NCBI RefSeq assembly: GCF_010723305.1
Contig: NZ_BLKW01000002.1
Location: 1,054,001 to 1,118,000, forward strand
DNA: 64,000 nucleotides
Direction of reading: 5' to 3'
Source: Mycobacterium botniense
GTDB lineage: Bacteria; Actinomycetota; Actinomycetes; Mycobacteriales; Mycobacteriaceae
Position numbers and translations under genes: made by a program. Shown one piece after another: positions 40,318-49,049 of this stretch. The notes under the pieces were generated by a model. That model had not been told where the DNA came from and did not search any database. It was given only the letters and a program-made list of their open reading frames with translations. Each line of letters opens with the position of its first letter. The stretch's first letter is position 1.

Positions 40318-41224
40318 TGCTACCTGACCCTTCACCAAACTTTCTGTGCGGCATCTGGACGGCTCCGTCGAAGCCGCGCCCGGAGGTTGTGGGCTAGGCC
40401 CCTTCGGTCTTGTCGATGAGGTGCTCGCCGGGTGGCGATGATCCGGTCAGGGGGTAGCCCGTGCAGCGCTGAACGGTGGCCCTGTACCCGTCTCGACAAG
40501 TCGTAAAACGATATGACAAAAACCGCCTGACATGCCAACTTAGTTATACTAACTCACTGGTTAGCGGTATCGCGCCGACCGCTTCATCCGCACTCGGCAG
40601 CTTTGCCGTGTCCTGTTGTCCGCCTGAGTGATTGGCGGTAGCGGCGCGCCGATCGTGAATCGGCGTCGCCGGGCGGGCGGGGAGACCAACCGCTGGGCCG
40701 GTTTGCTGTGATCGCCGCCCGAGGAATCGCCGCTACTGTCACGCGGATCACACACCGCATCCCGGGGGGCGGTGAAGTCCGTGGCAGCGGTCCCGCTGAG
40801 GTGAGCGAGTTACTCGGTGCCAGTATAGCCAAGACACCCCGGGGCTGCCGCCGGTCGAGTTTGCAAAAACTTGACCAGATTCTTAGAGAGAACCCCGGCC
40901 GGCCCGGCACCGCCGCGATAGCCGCACCTGTGCGCCGTCGGGTCGGCGCTCGCCCGAATACGCCTACAGCAGAATATGTTTCGTGAACGAATTGTTGACG
41001 CCCCGCGCGGCGGGCCTGCGTCTCACCGGTGAGCGCCATCCCAGCCGCCGGACCGTGTGACCGGGGCGGCCCGGTGCACAACCCCGCCGCCGGCTGTTCA
41101 AGCTTTTCCCTCGCACAACCACGGGGTAACCGATACTGGATGCCATGTCCGTGGGTTGGCTTATGAGGCTCGCCGCGCAGTTGGGCGCGTCGTCAGCCAT
41201 CCCGGTCCGCCGGCGACGTGGGAT
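40318..41224. other. 907-bp intergenic region between divergent gltB and the MinD-like gene
   Basis: No supported gene on either strand; open frames here have poor composition and no ribosome-binding sites. The space holds the gltB promoter region near 40340-40560, including a small inverted repeat, and presumably the promoter for the MinD-like gene toward 41100-41220. In Mtb a set of genes and the whole ESX-1 locus lie on the far side of the MinD-like gene; nothing of them is recognisable here. Confidence 0.6.
40540..40552. promoter_or_regulatory. Small inverted repeat upstream of gltB
   Basis: TTAGT-TAT-ACTAA is a perfect 5-3-5 inverted repeat in a short AT-rich island, 223 bp before the gltB start. 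Sites of this shape are common operators for MarR-type and similar regulators. A -10-like TATAAC lies on the minus strand within it. The regulator is unknown. Confidence 0.35.
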
Positions 41225-42391
41225 ATGACCGACCGTGACGACTTCCTGCGCGACCGGGTGTCCCCTGGACAGCCCGGTCCCCCGGCTGCGCAACCGTCGC
41301 CTCTCCCGCCCCGGCATCCCCGGACTGCGCCCCCTCCGATGGTCCCGGTGCCCCCGCGTTCGCCGGCAACTCCCCGCCCGGCACCGCGGTCACGCGTCGC
41401 CCCCACCGAACCGCCACGACCGGTGACTGCCGCGCCCCCGCCCAGTGCCCGGGCCGGCGTCGACGTTGGGTCAGGCGGCCGTCACATACGCCGGCCCGGC
41501 CGTGGCTGGCGGCATCTGCTTCGCGTCGCCACCTTCGGTCTTGTCGACCTGGGCCTGTCTGCCCAGGAACGTCAGGAGGCTAACGATGAAGCCGCGATCC
41601 GGGCTGTGCTGCGGGGCAACTATAAGGTCGGCGTCGTCGGCAAAGGCGGCGTCGGCAAAACGTCAGTGGCCGCCAGCATCGGCTCGATCTTTGCTGAACT
41701 GCGCCGGCAAGACCGCGTCGTGGCGATCGACGCCGACACCGCGTTCGGCAGGCTGGCCAGCAGGATCGATCCCCACGCGAGCGGCTCGTATTGGGAACTG
41801 ACCGCCGACAAGAACCTGCAGTCGTTCGCCGATGTGCGTGCCAGGGTCGGCAGCAATTCCGCCGGGCTTTATGTGCTCGCCGGTGAGCCGGCGGCCGGTC
41901 CGCGCCGGGTGCTTGATCCCGCGATCTACCGGGAAGCCGCGCTGCGGCTGGATCGCCACTTCACGATCTCAGTCATCGACTGCGGGTCGTCGATGGACGC
42001 GCCAGTCACCCAGGAGGTGCTGCGCGATTTAGATGCACTGGTGGTGGTGTCTTCGCCGTGGGCCGACGGAGCCTCAGCCGCCGCGAAAACCTTGGAATGG
42101 CTGGCTGAGCATGGCCGCACGGATCTGCTGCAGCGCACGGTGGTGGTGCTCAACGATTCGGATGGCCATGCCGATAAGCGCACCCGCTCCTTGTTGGCGC
42201 GCCAGTTCCATGACCGTGGACAGAGTGTGATCGAAGTGCCCTTCGATCCGCATCTGCGGCCTGGTGGCGTCATCGACGTCAATGCCGAGATGGCGCCGGC
42301 GACGCGACGGAAGTTTTTGGAAATCACCGCGGTGATCGCGCGGTTTTTCGCCGCGCGACCCGCGGGTGTGCGCCACCCCACGGGCTGGTGA
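41225..42391 (+). CDS. MinD/ParA-like ATPase with Pro-rich N-terminus (Rv3860-like)
   Basis: A 388-residue protein, close to Mtb Rv3860 (390). Residues about 10-85 are a Pro/Ala/Arg-rich disordered segment, as in EspI-like proteins. The ATPase domain has a deviant Walker A motif VGKGGVGKTSVAAS at about residues 137-150, VVAIDADTAFGRLASRID, and the switch region VIDCGSSMDAPV. It is paralogous to the ATPase encoded within ESX-2 below and to EspI of ESX-1. In Mtb it precedes the ESX-1 region; here it stands next to ESX-2, so a role in type VII secretion control or positioning is a reasonable inference. The start is ATG MTDRDDFLRD. Confidence 0.85.
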   Translation: MTDRDDFLRDRVSPGQPGPPAAQPSPLPPRHPRTAPPPMVPVPPRSPATPRPAPRSRVAPTEPPRPVTAAPPPSARAGVDVGSGGRHIRRPGRGWRHLLRVATFGLVDLGLSAQERQEANDEAAIRAVLRGNYKVGVVGKGGVGKTSVAASIGSIFAELRRQDRVVAIDADTAFGRLASRIDPHASGSYWELTADKNLQSFADVRARVGSNSAGLYVLAGEPAAGPRRVLDPAIYREAALRLDRHFTISVIDCGSSMDAPVTQEVLRDLDALVVVSSPWADGASAAAKTLEWLAEHGRTDLLQRTVVVLNDSDGHADKRTRSLLARQFHDRGQSVIEVPFDPHLRPGGVIDVNAEMAPATRRKFLEITAVIARFFAARPAGVRHPTGW

Positions 42392-42532
42392 TGCTGCGCG
42401 CTCGAGTTCCTCCCGGACGCAGTGAAAGCGCGGTCGCTGGCCTCCGATCCCGCGCCGGCACACCAAACTGATCGGGCGGCGATACGTTACCGGGCCGACG
42501 TCTGCTGGTCTGCGTTGTCGGTGTAAGACGAT

Positions 42533-44386
42533 TCAAAGAACTATCGGCACATGCTTCTCTGCGCACGCGTCAAGCACGGCGTCGACGACGTCCTGGGAGC
42601 GCACGGTCTCCAGATCCTCCACTGTCACCGAACCTTTATTGCTGCGGTGCTGGGCTGCCACCCGCGAGTCACGGAGCCGTTCAGCGCGTTCGATCACATT
42701 GCGCGCGAAGCGTCCGTTCTGCATGATGTCGATGCCGTGCCTGCCGTCAGGTCCCACATACGCCCGCAGCATCGTGCACGCGACATTGAGCGCCTCGCGC
42801 GCGGCGGGCTCGATGACGGTTGCGCGGGGCTCGCCGTAGCGGACCGCGATTTCCACCAACTCATCGGGCGTGTAGGACTCGAACCGCAGCTTGCGGTTGA
42901 ACCGGCCCGCCAAACCCGGGTTCACGGTGAGGAATTGGTCGACTTCCCGCTCATATCCGGCGCCGATGAAGCAGAAGTCGAACCGGTGCACCTCCAGCGC
43001 GATCATCAGCTGGTTGACGGCCTCCATGCCGATCATGTCCGGTCGGCCGTCTTGGTGGCGTTCCACCAACGAATAGAACTCGTCCATAAAAAGAATGCGC
43101 CCGAGCGAACGATTAATCAACTCATTGGTTTTCGGTCCCGAAGCGCCGATGTGCTCTCCACAGAAATCGGCGCGTTTCACTTCGATGATCTCGGGGTGGC
43201 GGACGATGCCCAGCCCGGCGAAAATCTTTCCCAGTGCTTCGGCGGTGGTGGTCTTACCGGTGCCGGGCGGCCCTACCAGGAGCATGTGATTGGTTTGGTT
43301 GGTCACCGGTAATCCGGCCGCCAGCCGCAGCGCCCGGACCTCGATCTGATCCTCAAGCTCAGCAACAGCTTTTTTGACTTCGGCCAGACCCACCTGGTTG
43401 TTGAGCAGCGCGCGCCCCTCCTCCAGCAGCTGCGCTCGCCGCTCCCGGTTAGCTTCTTCTTGGCGCTGTTCCTCGGACCGTTCGGTGGTGACGTCCCACT
43501 TATTAGTCCGACTGTTGATGGTCTCTTCGTCGGTGATCACCAGCTGCAACGCGGGGTCGGCCAGCGCCTGTTTGGCCGGCTCGATGAGCGCACCGTTGAT
43601 CGTGGCCTTCGACAACCAGATCTGCGCTTTATCTTCTTCACCCAGCTGACGGTGAGCCATGCCCCGTACATAAGCCAGATCAGCTGCGATCAAAGGAAAT
43701 TCGTTGGGATCTATCGCGGTGACCGCGGTGTCGGTCAGCTGGTGGCGCCGCCATTCCTGGGGACCGTCGTGTCCGGCGCGCAGTTCGACCCGGTCCGTCC
43801 AGTCCAGCGCGACCCGCGCCTGCCCGAGGTGGGCGGCGGCGTGCGCGGCCAACGCGTTCGTGCCGGCGGTGACCGCCGCCATGATGATGGCCTGCGGCGG
43901 CAGTATGCTCGCCGCGATTGAAATCACGTCCGGCCAGCGCTGGGTGGCGAACATCAGGTACGCCCGGATGTACTGCTGCCACTGGTGATTTTCCCAGCTG
44001 TCCAGTAAGGACGAATTTTGCAGCAGTGCATCAGCCTTCTCATACTGGCGGTCATCGACCAGCGCGCTGGCCAAGGCGAGACCCGCGTGCGATGCCTCCG
44101 TCACCGAGATCGACAGGTACGGCCCGGCTTTGATGGCCGCCGACAGATGCACCCCAAGCCGGTTAGTCTCCCGATGCAGCCGGGGTCCATAGGCGTAAAG
44201 CTCCTGCAGCGTCGATAACGAGTCGTCGCCCGCGGCGACGCGGCCCAGCCAGGCATCAGCCATCGAGGGGTCGATCTCCGTCGCTTCGCGAAACAATTCT
44301 TGGGCCGCAGCCGGGTCGGAGTTGAACACCGCCATGGCCTGGTCGAACCGTTTGCGCGCGGCGACTATTTCGGTGCTGCTGGTCAT
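42533..44386 (-). CDS. eccA2: ESX-2 cytosolic AAA+ ATPase EccA2
   Basis: EccA proteins are cytosolic AAA+ ATPases of the CbxX/CfqX type that act on substrates or chaperones of type VII secretion. The 617-residue length matches Mtb Rv3884c (619). The N-terminal half (to about 280) is TPR-like helical repeats (FDQAMAVFNSDPAAAQELFREATEID). The C-terminal AAA domain has Walker A VGPPGTGKTTTAEALGK near residue 371, Walker B ILFMDEFYSL near 431, and an arginine-rich sensor region. It is the last gene of the ESX-2 operon, 3 bp after the eccE2 stop. The frame is fully intact. Confidence 0.94.
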   Translation of the reverse strand: MTSSTEIVAARKRFDQAMAVFNSDPAAAQELFREATEIDPSMADAWLGRVAAGDDSLSTLQELYAYGPRLHRETNRLGVHLSAAIKAGPYLSISVTEASHAGLALASALVDDRQYEKADALLQNSSLLDSWENHQWQQYIRAYLMFATQRWPDVISIAASILPPQAIIMAAVTAGTNALAAHAAAHLGQARVALDWTDRVELRAGHDGPQEWRRHQLTDTAVTAIDPNEFPLIAADLAYVRGMAHRQLGEEDKAQIWLSKATINGALIEPAKQALADPALQLVITDEETINSRTNKWDVTTERSEEQRQEEANRERRAQLLEEGRALLNNQVGLAEVKKAVAELEDQIEVRALRLAAGLPVTNQTNHMLLVGPPGTGKTTTAEALGKIFAGLGIVRHPEIIEVKRADFCGEHIGASGPKTNELINRSLGRILFMDEFYSLVERHQDGRPDMIGMEAVNQLMIALEVHRFDFCFIGAGYEREVDQFLTVNPGLAGRFNRKLRFESYTPDELVEIAVRYGEPRATVIEPAAREALNVACTMLRAYVGPDGRHGIDIMQNGRFARNVIERAERLRDSRVAAQHRSNKGSVTVEDLETVRSQDVVDAVLDACAEKHVPIVL

Positions 44387-44389
44387 CGT

Positions 44390-45922
44390 CTAATCCACCG
44401 GTTCAAGTTCAGAAGTCCGTAGGCTTGTCGGTTCAGAGGATATGTAACGGTTCTCGGCGCGGAATAGTTCGACTTCCACGATATGCACCTGCCCGGCTGC
44501 CTTCACTTCGACGGTTGCCGGACCGATCTGGGTGATCAGCACATCAGCAGATCCCCGGTACGCTGCCTCTGGTGCCCCGACAGAGACCAGCGTGTTGGGC
44601 CGTGGTGCCGGTGTCACCGTGCCGTCCACAACACTGACGGTGGTGCCGGCGACGGGTCTGACCCGATTGTCGACAGCGATGTCCGGCATGCGCAGGCTGG
44701 CCCAGCGCCGCAGGTCCCGGGTGTGCACGGTGACCCGTTCCCCGGCCCCGGCCATCCGCAGCACGAATCGTTTTGCTAGCGCATCTTCGGCGGCGATATG
44801 GACCCGGCTGAAGTCCCCCGGGTCGTCGAGGGGCAGCATCATCCGGTTCCCCCTGCCGACCTTGCCCAGCAACACCCCTGACGGTCCGATCGGTATCGGC
44901 AGCGGGCCGCGCAGAGCGCCGCGGCGCACCCCCGACAGCGGTGGTATCGGCCCGCACAGGTTGGCCGCGATCGCCTGGGTCTGCTCCCCCGGCAGCGTCC
45001 GCAGCATTGTGCTCGGCGGAGCCGTCGGCGGCTGCCCACTGCGCACAATGACCGTGGCCATGGCGTTGCCGTCGGGGAATAACGTGACGTTCTGAATGAT
45101 GCCGTCAGCACGCAGCGACCACGCGTGTCCCAAGTTGTCCGCGGTGATCTCGGCGGGCCGATACCAATAGGCCGTCAACCAGCCGACATCACCGCGCGCG
45201 GTGTGCCAGCGCCGGTTCGGCGGGTTCAGCGCGGCCTGTCCCAGCCGCCGCTCCAATTCGACGATATCGGTCGCGGTCGCGACCTTGGCGCGGATACCGC
45301 GTTGGCGCATCATCGCGCTGATGCGCTGCCCGGCGGCCAGGGTTGCGGTGCCGATCGAGGTACGCCACTGCAGTGCCTCGGCATTGGGCAGCGCTGCGAC
45401 CCGCACGATCAACCAGGTTTCCCGCTGCCCCGCATACGGGGGGGTGCCGATCAGTGTGTCGTAGACCCGCGGATAATCGCCGGTGCTGCGCCGACGGGCA
45501 CCAGCACTGACAACGCTCAGCGAATTGATCGTCAACCCGAGGCTTTGGTGCAGCAACGGCAGCAGATCAGCGATATCGACAGTGTTTTCGGTGTAGGTCG
45601 ATGTCGACCCGGTGAACAACGTCGGGGTGTGCGCCTTACCGAGCAACTGCACAGCGACCGCCGCGACACCCTCCTGGTAGCGAAGACCGCCACCAGAGCG
45701 GTCGTTGGCCACCGTAATGGGTTCGCTCCATTCGACCGGGTGGCCACGCTGGCACCACAAGATCACCCAGTACCACAGCGGATGACCGCGCCAGTGGATC
45801 ACCCCAGCGCAGACCCCGATGACCAAACCCGCTGCCGCGCCTGGATATCCGCCAGCGCTCCATCCGGTTAGTCCGGCAGCCAGGACCCCGGCGATGACAA
45901 GTAACCTTCTCGTCGCCGTCAT
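44390..45922 (-). CDS. eccE2: ESX-2 membrane component EccE2
   Basis: EccE is a peripheral subunit of the type VII membrane complex, anchored by two N-terminal helices. The 510-residue protein (Mtb 537) starts MTATRRLLVIAGVLAAGLTGW, and two hydrophobic helices lie in residues 6-45. The rest is cytoplasmic, with EccE-family features such as GLRYQEGVAAVAVQLLG and WLTAYWYRPAEITADNLGHAWSLRADG. Its ATG overlaps the mycP2 stop as ATGA, so the genes are translationally coupled. A much longer upstream in-frame extension exists but lies inside mycP2 and is rejected. Confidence 0.9.
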   Translation of the reverse strand: MTATRRLLVIAGVLAAGLTGWSAGGYPGAAAGLVIGVCAGVIHWRGHPLWYWVILWCQRGHPVEWSEPITVANDRSGGGLRYQEGVAAVAVQLLGKAHTPTLFTGSTSTYTENTVDIADLLPLLHQSLGLTINSLSVVSAGARRRSTGDYPRVYDTLIGTPPYAGQRETWLIVRVAALPNAEALQWRTSIGTATLAAGQRISAMMRQRGIRAKVATATDIVELERRLGQAALNPPNRRWHTARGDVGWLTAYWYRPAEITADNLGHAWSLRADGIIQNVTLFPDGNAMATVIVRSGQPPTAPPSTMLRTLPGEQTQAIAANLCGPIPPLSGVRRGALRGPLPIPIGPSGVLLGKVGRGNRMMLPLDDPGDFSRVHIAAEDALAKRFVLRMAGAGERVTVHTRDLRRWASLRMPDIAVDNRVRPVAGTTVSVVDGTVTPAPRPNTLVSVGAPEAAYRGSADVLITQIGPATVEVKAAGQVHIVEVELFRAENRYISSEPTSLRTSELEPVD

Positions 45923-47568
45923 CGTGCCCGCCTGGCCCGGGCTATCAGGTACGCGATCATGATCCCGGCCATCACCACACCGGCGAACCCCAGCGCGATG
46001 TTGCGGGCCCGGTGATCCGGCGGCGGTGGCGGGGCGGCGGGCGTGATCAGCCGGCTGTGCGCGCCAGGCGCCACTTTGTCGCCGGGAGGCACAGTGAAGG
46101 TCAGTGCGGCCACTGGATCCACCACCCCATAGCCGACTTGATTGTCCACCCCTCGCGGCGGATTGTGCGCGGTCTGCAAGATCCGGTTGATCACCTGGTG
46201 TGCGGTCAGTTCGGGATATTTCGCGCGCACCAGCGCAGCCACCCCGCTCACATAGGCCGCCGAGAAGCTGGTTCCCCAAAACGGCATGTTCTTTTCGCCC
46301 GGCCGCACCGGTGGATAGGCGTTCGCCGGTCCCCCGGTTTGCGGAGACAGCCCCATGATCCCGACTCCTGGTGCGGCTGCGGCTACCCACGGTCCAGCCA
46401 GGCTCTTACTGATCGGCGCCCCGGTGTTGTCCACCGCACCCACCGACAGCACGTAATCGGAGAACCACGACGGTGACGACACCGTCTTGACCTGATGCCA
46501 GTCGCGGGGATCGGATGCGTCCAGCGGGTCAAAGGACGGGTTCTGCGCGCACTCGTCTTCGCCCTCGTTTCCCGCCGCCGCGACGATGACCGCGTCTTTG
46601 ACCGTGGCCGCATACCAGACAGCGGCGCCAAGCGCACTTTGATCCAGCGGGTCGGCAGCCGAGACACATGAGGTGACGCTGACATTGATTACCTTCGCGC
46701 TCATATTGGCCGCGTGCACGATCGCGCTGGCCAGGGTGGCGATGGTGCCGGCTTTCTTGCGCGCCTCCATGTCACCACCGGTCGGGTTGACCGGTTCGTA
46801 GGCCCGTGACGATTGGCGAATCGAAATGATGGTCGCGTGCGGCGCCACCCCGACCACCCCGTCCGGGGCTCCGGGTGGCGGTGGCGGTACCTCGGGATCA
46901 TCCGCCTGGTCGGGAGCCGGATCGCCCGGCGCGTTAGCTGGTTCGTCGGCCGGTGGCGGAGGCGGCGGCGGCGCGGGTTTGACTTCGGTGATCGTTACCG
47001 GCGGAGGTGGTGGGGGTGGTGCGGGCGGGGGCGGGGGACTGCCCGGCGGTGGCGGCGCCGAGTCGCTCGCCGGTGGTCCCGCCGGCGGGGGAAATGCGGG
47101 AACCGCTGGCATTGGTGCGGGCATCGGGATGCCTTGCGGCGCAGCGGCGATCACGGAGGCCACGATGGTGCCGTGTGCGTCGCAATCCATCAACCCGTCG
47201 CCGCCCATGATGTAGTCGCCCCCGGGCACCGCCGGCAGCCGTTTGCTGGGGTTCACACCGGTATCGATCACAGCGACCGGGACCCCGTTACCTGTCGAGT
47301 ACTGCCAGGCCCTGCTGATGTTGAGCATGGTGAAACCGGGCGCGGTGATGGCCACATTCGGTTCGGCGACGGTAATCGTTCGGGCGCAGATATTGCTTTG
47401 CCGCATCGGCTGATCCGGTCCTGGTTTGCCATCTGCGGGCACCCGGGCGGGGTCGATGGTCGGCGGCGGTATAGCCGACGCCATGGGCAGACTCGCCGGT
47501 AACCCGACAAGGAGACAGACCCCGAACATCGCTGCGATCCGCTGGTTCCACGCCGTTGATCTCGTCAT
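45919..47568 (-). CDS. mycP2: ESX-2 mycosin protease MycP2
   Basis: Mycosins are membrane-anchored subtilisin-type proteases required for type VII secretion. The 549-residue protein has a signal peptide (about 1-32), catalytic Asp102 in VIDTGVN, His132 in CDAHGT and Ser434 in GTSFSAAYVSG, and a C-terminal membrane helix (about 522-545). All three catalytic residues are present. Between His132 and the rest of the domain lies a loop (about residues 145-240) made almost wholly of proline with Ala, Gly and acidic residues, including runs of seven prolines. Such an insertion exists in some mycosins; here it is conspicuous. The start ATG overlaps the eccD2 stop as ATGA. Confidence 0.94.
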   Translation of the reverse strand: MTRSTAWNQRIAAMFGVCLLVGLPASLPMASAIPPPTIDPARVPADGKPGPDQPMRQSNICARTITVAEPNVAITAPGFTMLNISRAWQYSTGNGVPVAVIDTGVNPSKRLPAVPGGDYIMGGDGLMDCDAHGTIVASVIAAAPQGIPMPAPMPAVPAFPPPAGPPASDSAPPPPGSPPPPPAPPPPPPPVTITEVKPAPPPPPPPADEPANAPGDPAPDQADDPEVPPPPPGAPDGVVGVAPHATIISIRQSSRAYEPVNPTGGDMEARKKAGTIATLASAIVHAANMSAKVINVSVTSCVSAADPLDQSALGAAVWYAATVKDAVIVAAAGNEGEDECAQNPSFDPLDASDPRDWHQVKTVSSPSWFSDYVLSVGAVDNTGAPISKSLAGPWVAAAAPGVGIMGLSPQTGGPANAYPPVRPGEKNMPFWGTSFSAAYVSGVAALVRAKYPELTAHQVINRILQTAHNPPRGVDNQVGYGVVDPVAALTFTVPPGDKVAPGAHSRLITPAAPPPPPDHRARNIALGFAGVVMAGIMIAYLIARARRAR

Positions 47569-49049
47569 CGCATACGCACCCAGGTGAACAGTCCGCCGAT
47601 CCATGCAGCCAGCGGCAAGGCTACGATGATCGCCACTATTTCAAGCCATTCGGCGATCATCCGCACCAGCGGGGTGAACCGGGTGATCGGCACCAACAGC
47701 CCCGCCGCCAGTCCGGCACCGCCGAACCCGGCCAGCACGGCTGCACCCCAGAGCACCGGTCGAGTAGCTGCCGCGGGTTCGGCCAGCACGTATTTGAGCA
47801 CGCCGGCACACACGGCAACCACCGCCCCACACACCAGCGCGATGGCTTGTTTTTTGTCCGCGAACGCCCGGCCCCGACTGATGAAGATCAGCACGAACAG
47901 TCCGGCGAGCACGGCCGCCGCGACGCTCTTGCCCCGGCCCGGCTCCACGGTGGCCCACACCGCGGCGGGCAGTGTCAGGCCCGCGCCGACACAGATTCCC
48001 GTGAGCACATGGTTGGCGCGGATCGCGGCGGCGGCGATTTGTGCTCCGCGTGGTGTGGTGTCCGGGGTCGTCTCCTCTTCAACGCCTTCCTCCTCCACCG
48101 GTGTGACGGCATCGGCCGGCAACCCCGCGGTCCGCCGAAAAAGATCCCGCCCAGTGATGGATCCGAAGTATGGTGGTCGGATCCGGGCCGCCCACAATGC
48201 AATCGTCGGCGCCATCGTCAGCAAAAACAGCAACGCGACCAGCACGCACATACCGAGCCACTGGGCCGGAATCGGTCGCCACATCCGGGCTGCGGCAACG
48301 GCACCGCCGAGGGCGCACACCGTCACCACTGTCGCCGCCACGTTGATATACCGGTGTGTGGTCACCGCTAGTCCGCAGGTCAGCACCCCAGCGGCGAGGG
48401 CGGCGATGAATACATGCGCTGAACCGAGGGCACCGGGCGCCCCGGCGCCCAGACTCACCGCCAGCAGTGGCAGCGCCAACCAGGCGAACCCGTCGAGCAT
48501 GTCGCAGCGGTGCGGCCACCACCGCGCCACCACACCCGCTCCGCCAGCGGCCACCAGACCGAGAATGCCGGTGACGATACTGGGCGCCAGCGAGTCAGTG
48601 GCCAGGCGATTGCGCACCGCCGCCGCCACCACCACCGCTGAAATCATCGCCACGATAGCCAGGGCGGTGTGTGCCGCGGTGTCGGCCGACACGGGTTCGA
48701 ACAGTTTTTTGCCGATCCGGGCCAGCCCGGTGGACAGCGACTCGTATTGCGGTTCGAACGACTCACCGTCTTCCGCCGGGACCAGGACGAGTGTGGCGCC
48801 GTCCTCGACGCCGAGTTCGTCGAGAGTCTTGGTGACATCCAGCCGCACGCCGTTCGCTTTGTGCAGCTCATAGCCGACTCCGGGGTCCAGCCCGGCTTGA
48901 CCGCGGCGTTTGAGCTCGTCGTTGAGCAGCTCGACGATGTTGTCGATGAACATCTCGACCGGCACCGAGGCCGGGTAGACCTGCGAAACCAGGTGTTCTC
49001 CGCAGACCACCGCGACCGCGCACCGCGCCGGAAATGCGACCTTCGCCAT
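47565..49049 (-). CDS. eccD2: ESX-2 membrane channel component EccD2
   Basis: EccD forms the bulk of the type VII inner-membrane pore complex. The 494-residue protein (Mtb 509) has an N-terminal ubiquitin-like cytosolic domain (about 1-95, CAVAVVCGEHLVSQVYPASV and VTKTLDELGVEDGATLVLV) and about eleven hydrophobic helices from residue 130 to the C-terminus. A charged cytosolic loop between helices (PVEEEGVEEETTPDTTP) is notable for its acid content. Start MAKVAFPARC follows directly after the Rv3888c-like stop with no spacing, and its stop overlaps mycP2 by 4 bp. Confidence 0.93.
   Translation of the reverse strand: MAKVAFPARCAVAVVCGEHLVSQVYPASVPVEMFIDNIVELLNDELKRRGQAGLDPGVGYELHKANGVRLDVTKTLDELGVEDGATLVLVPAEDGESFEPQYESLSTGLARIGKKLFEPVSADTAAHTALAIVAMISAVVVAAAVRNRLATDSLAPSIVTGILGLVAAGGAGVVARWWPHRCDMLDGFAWLALPLLAVSLGAGAPGALGSAHVFIAALAAGVLTCGLAVTTHRYINVAATVVTVCALGGAVAAARMWRPIPAQWLGMCVLVALLFLLTMAPTIALWAARIRPPYFGSITGRDLFRRTAGLPADAVTPVEEEGVEEETTPDTTPRGAQIAAAAIRANHVLTGICVGAGLTLPAAVWATVEPGRGKSVAAAVLAGLFVLIFISRGRAFADKKQAIALVCGAVVAVCAGVLKYVLAEPAAATRPVLWGAAVLAGFGGAGLAAGLLVPITRFTPLVRMIAEWLEIVAIIVALPLAAWIGGLFTWVRMR

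Noticed and set aside
40318..41224. Small genes in the gltB upstream region, such as a frame at 40708-40986
   Set aside because: No ribosome-binding site, unusual composition and no continuity with a conserved protein pattern.
45923..46390. A 156-codon N-terminal extension of EccE2
   Set aside because: It lies inside mycP2 in another frame. The ATGA overlap at 45919-45922 and the hydrophobic N-terminus mark the real start.
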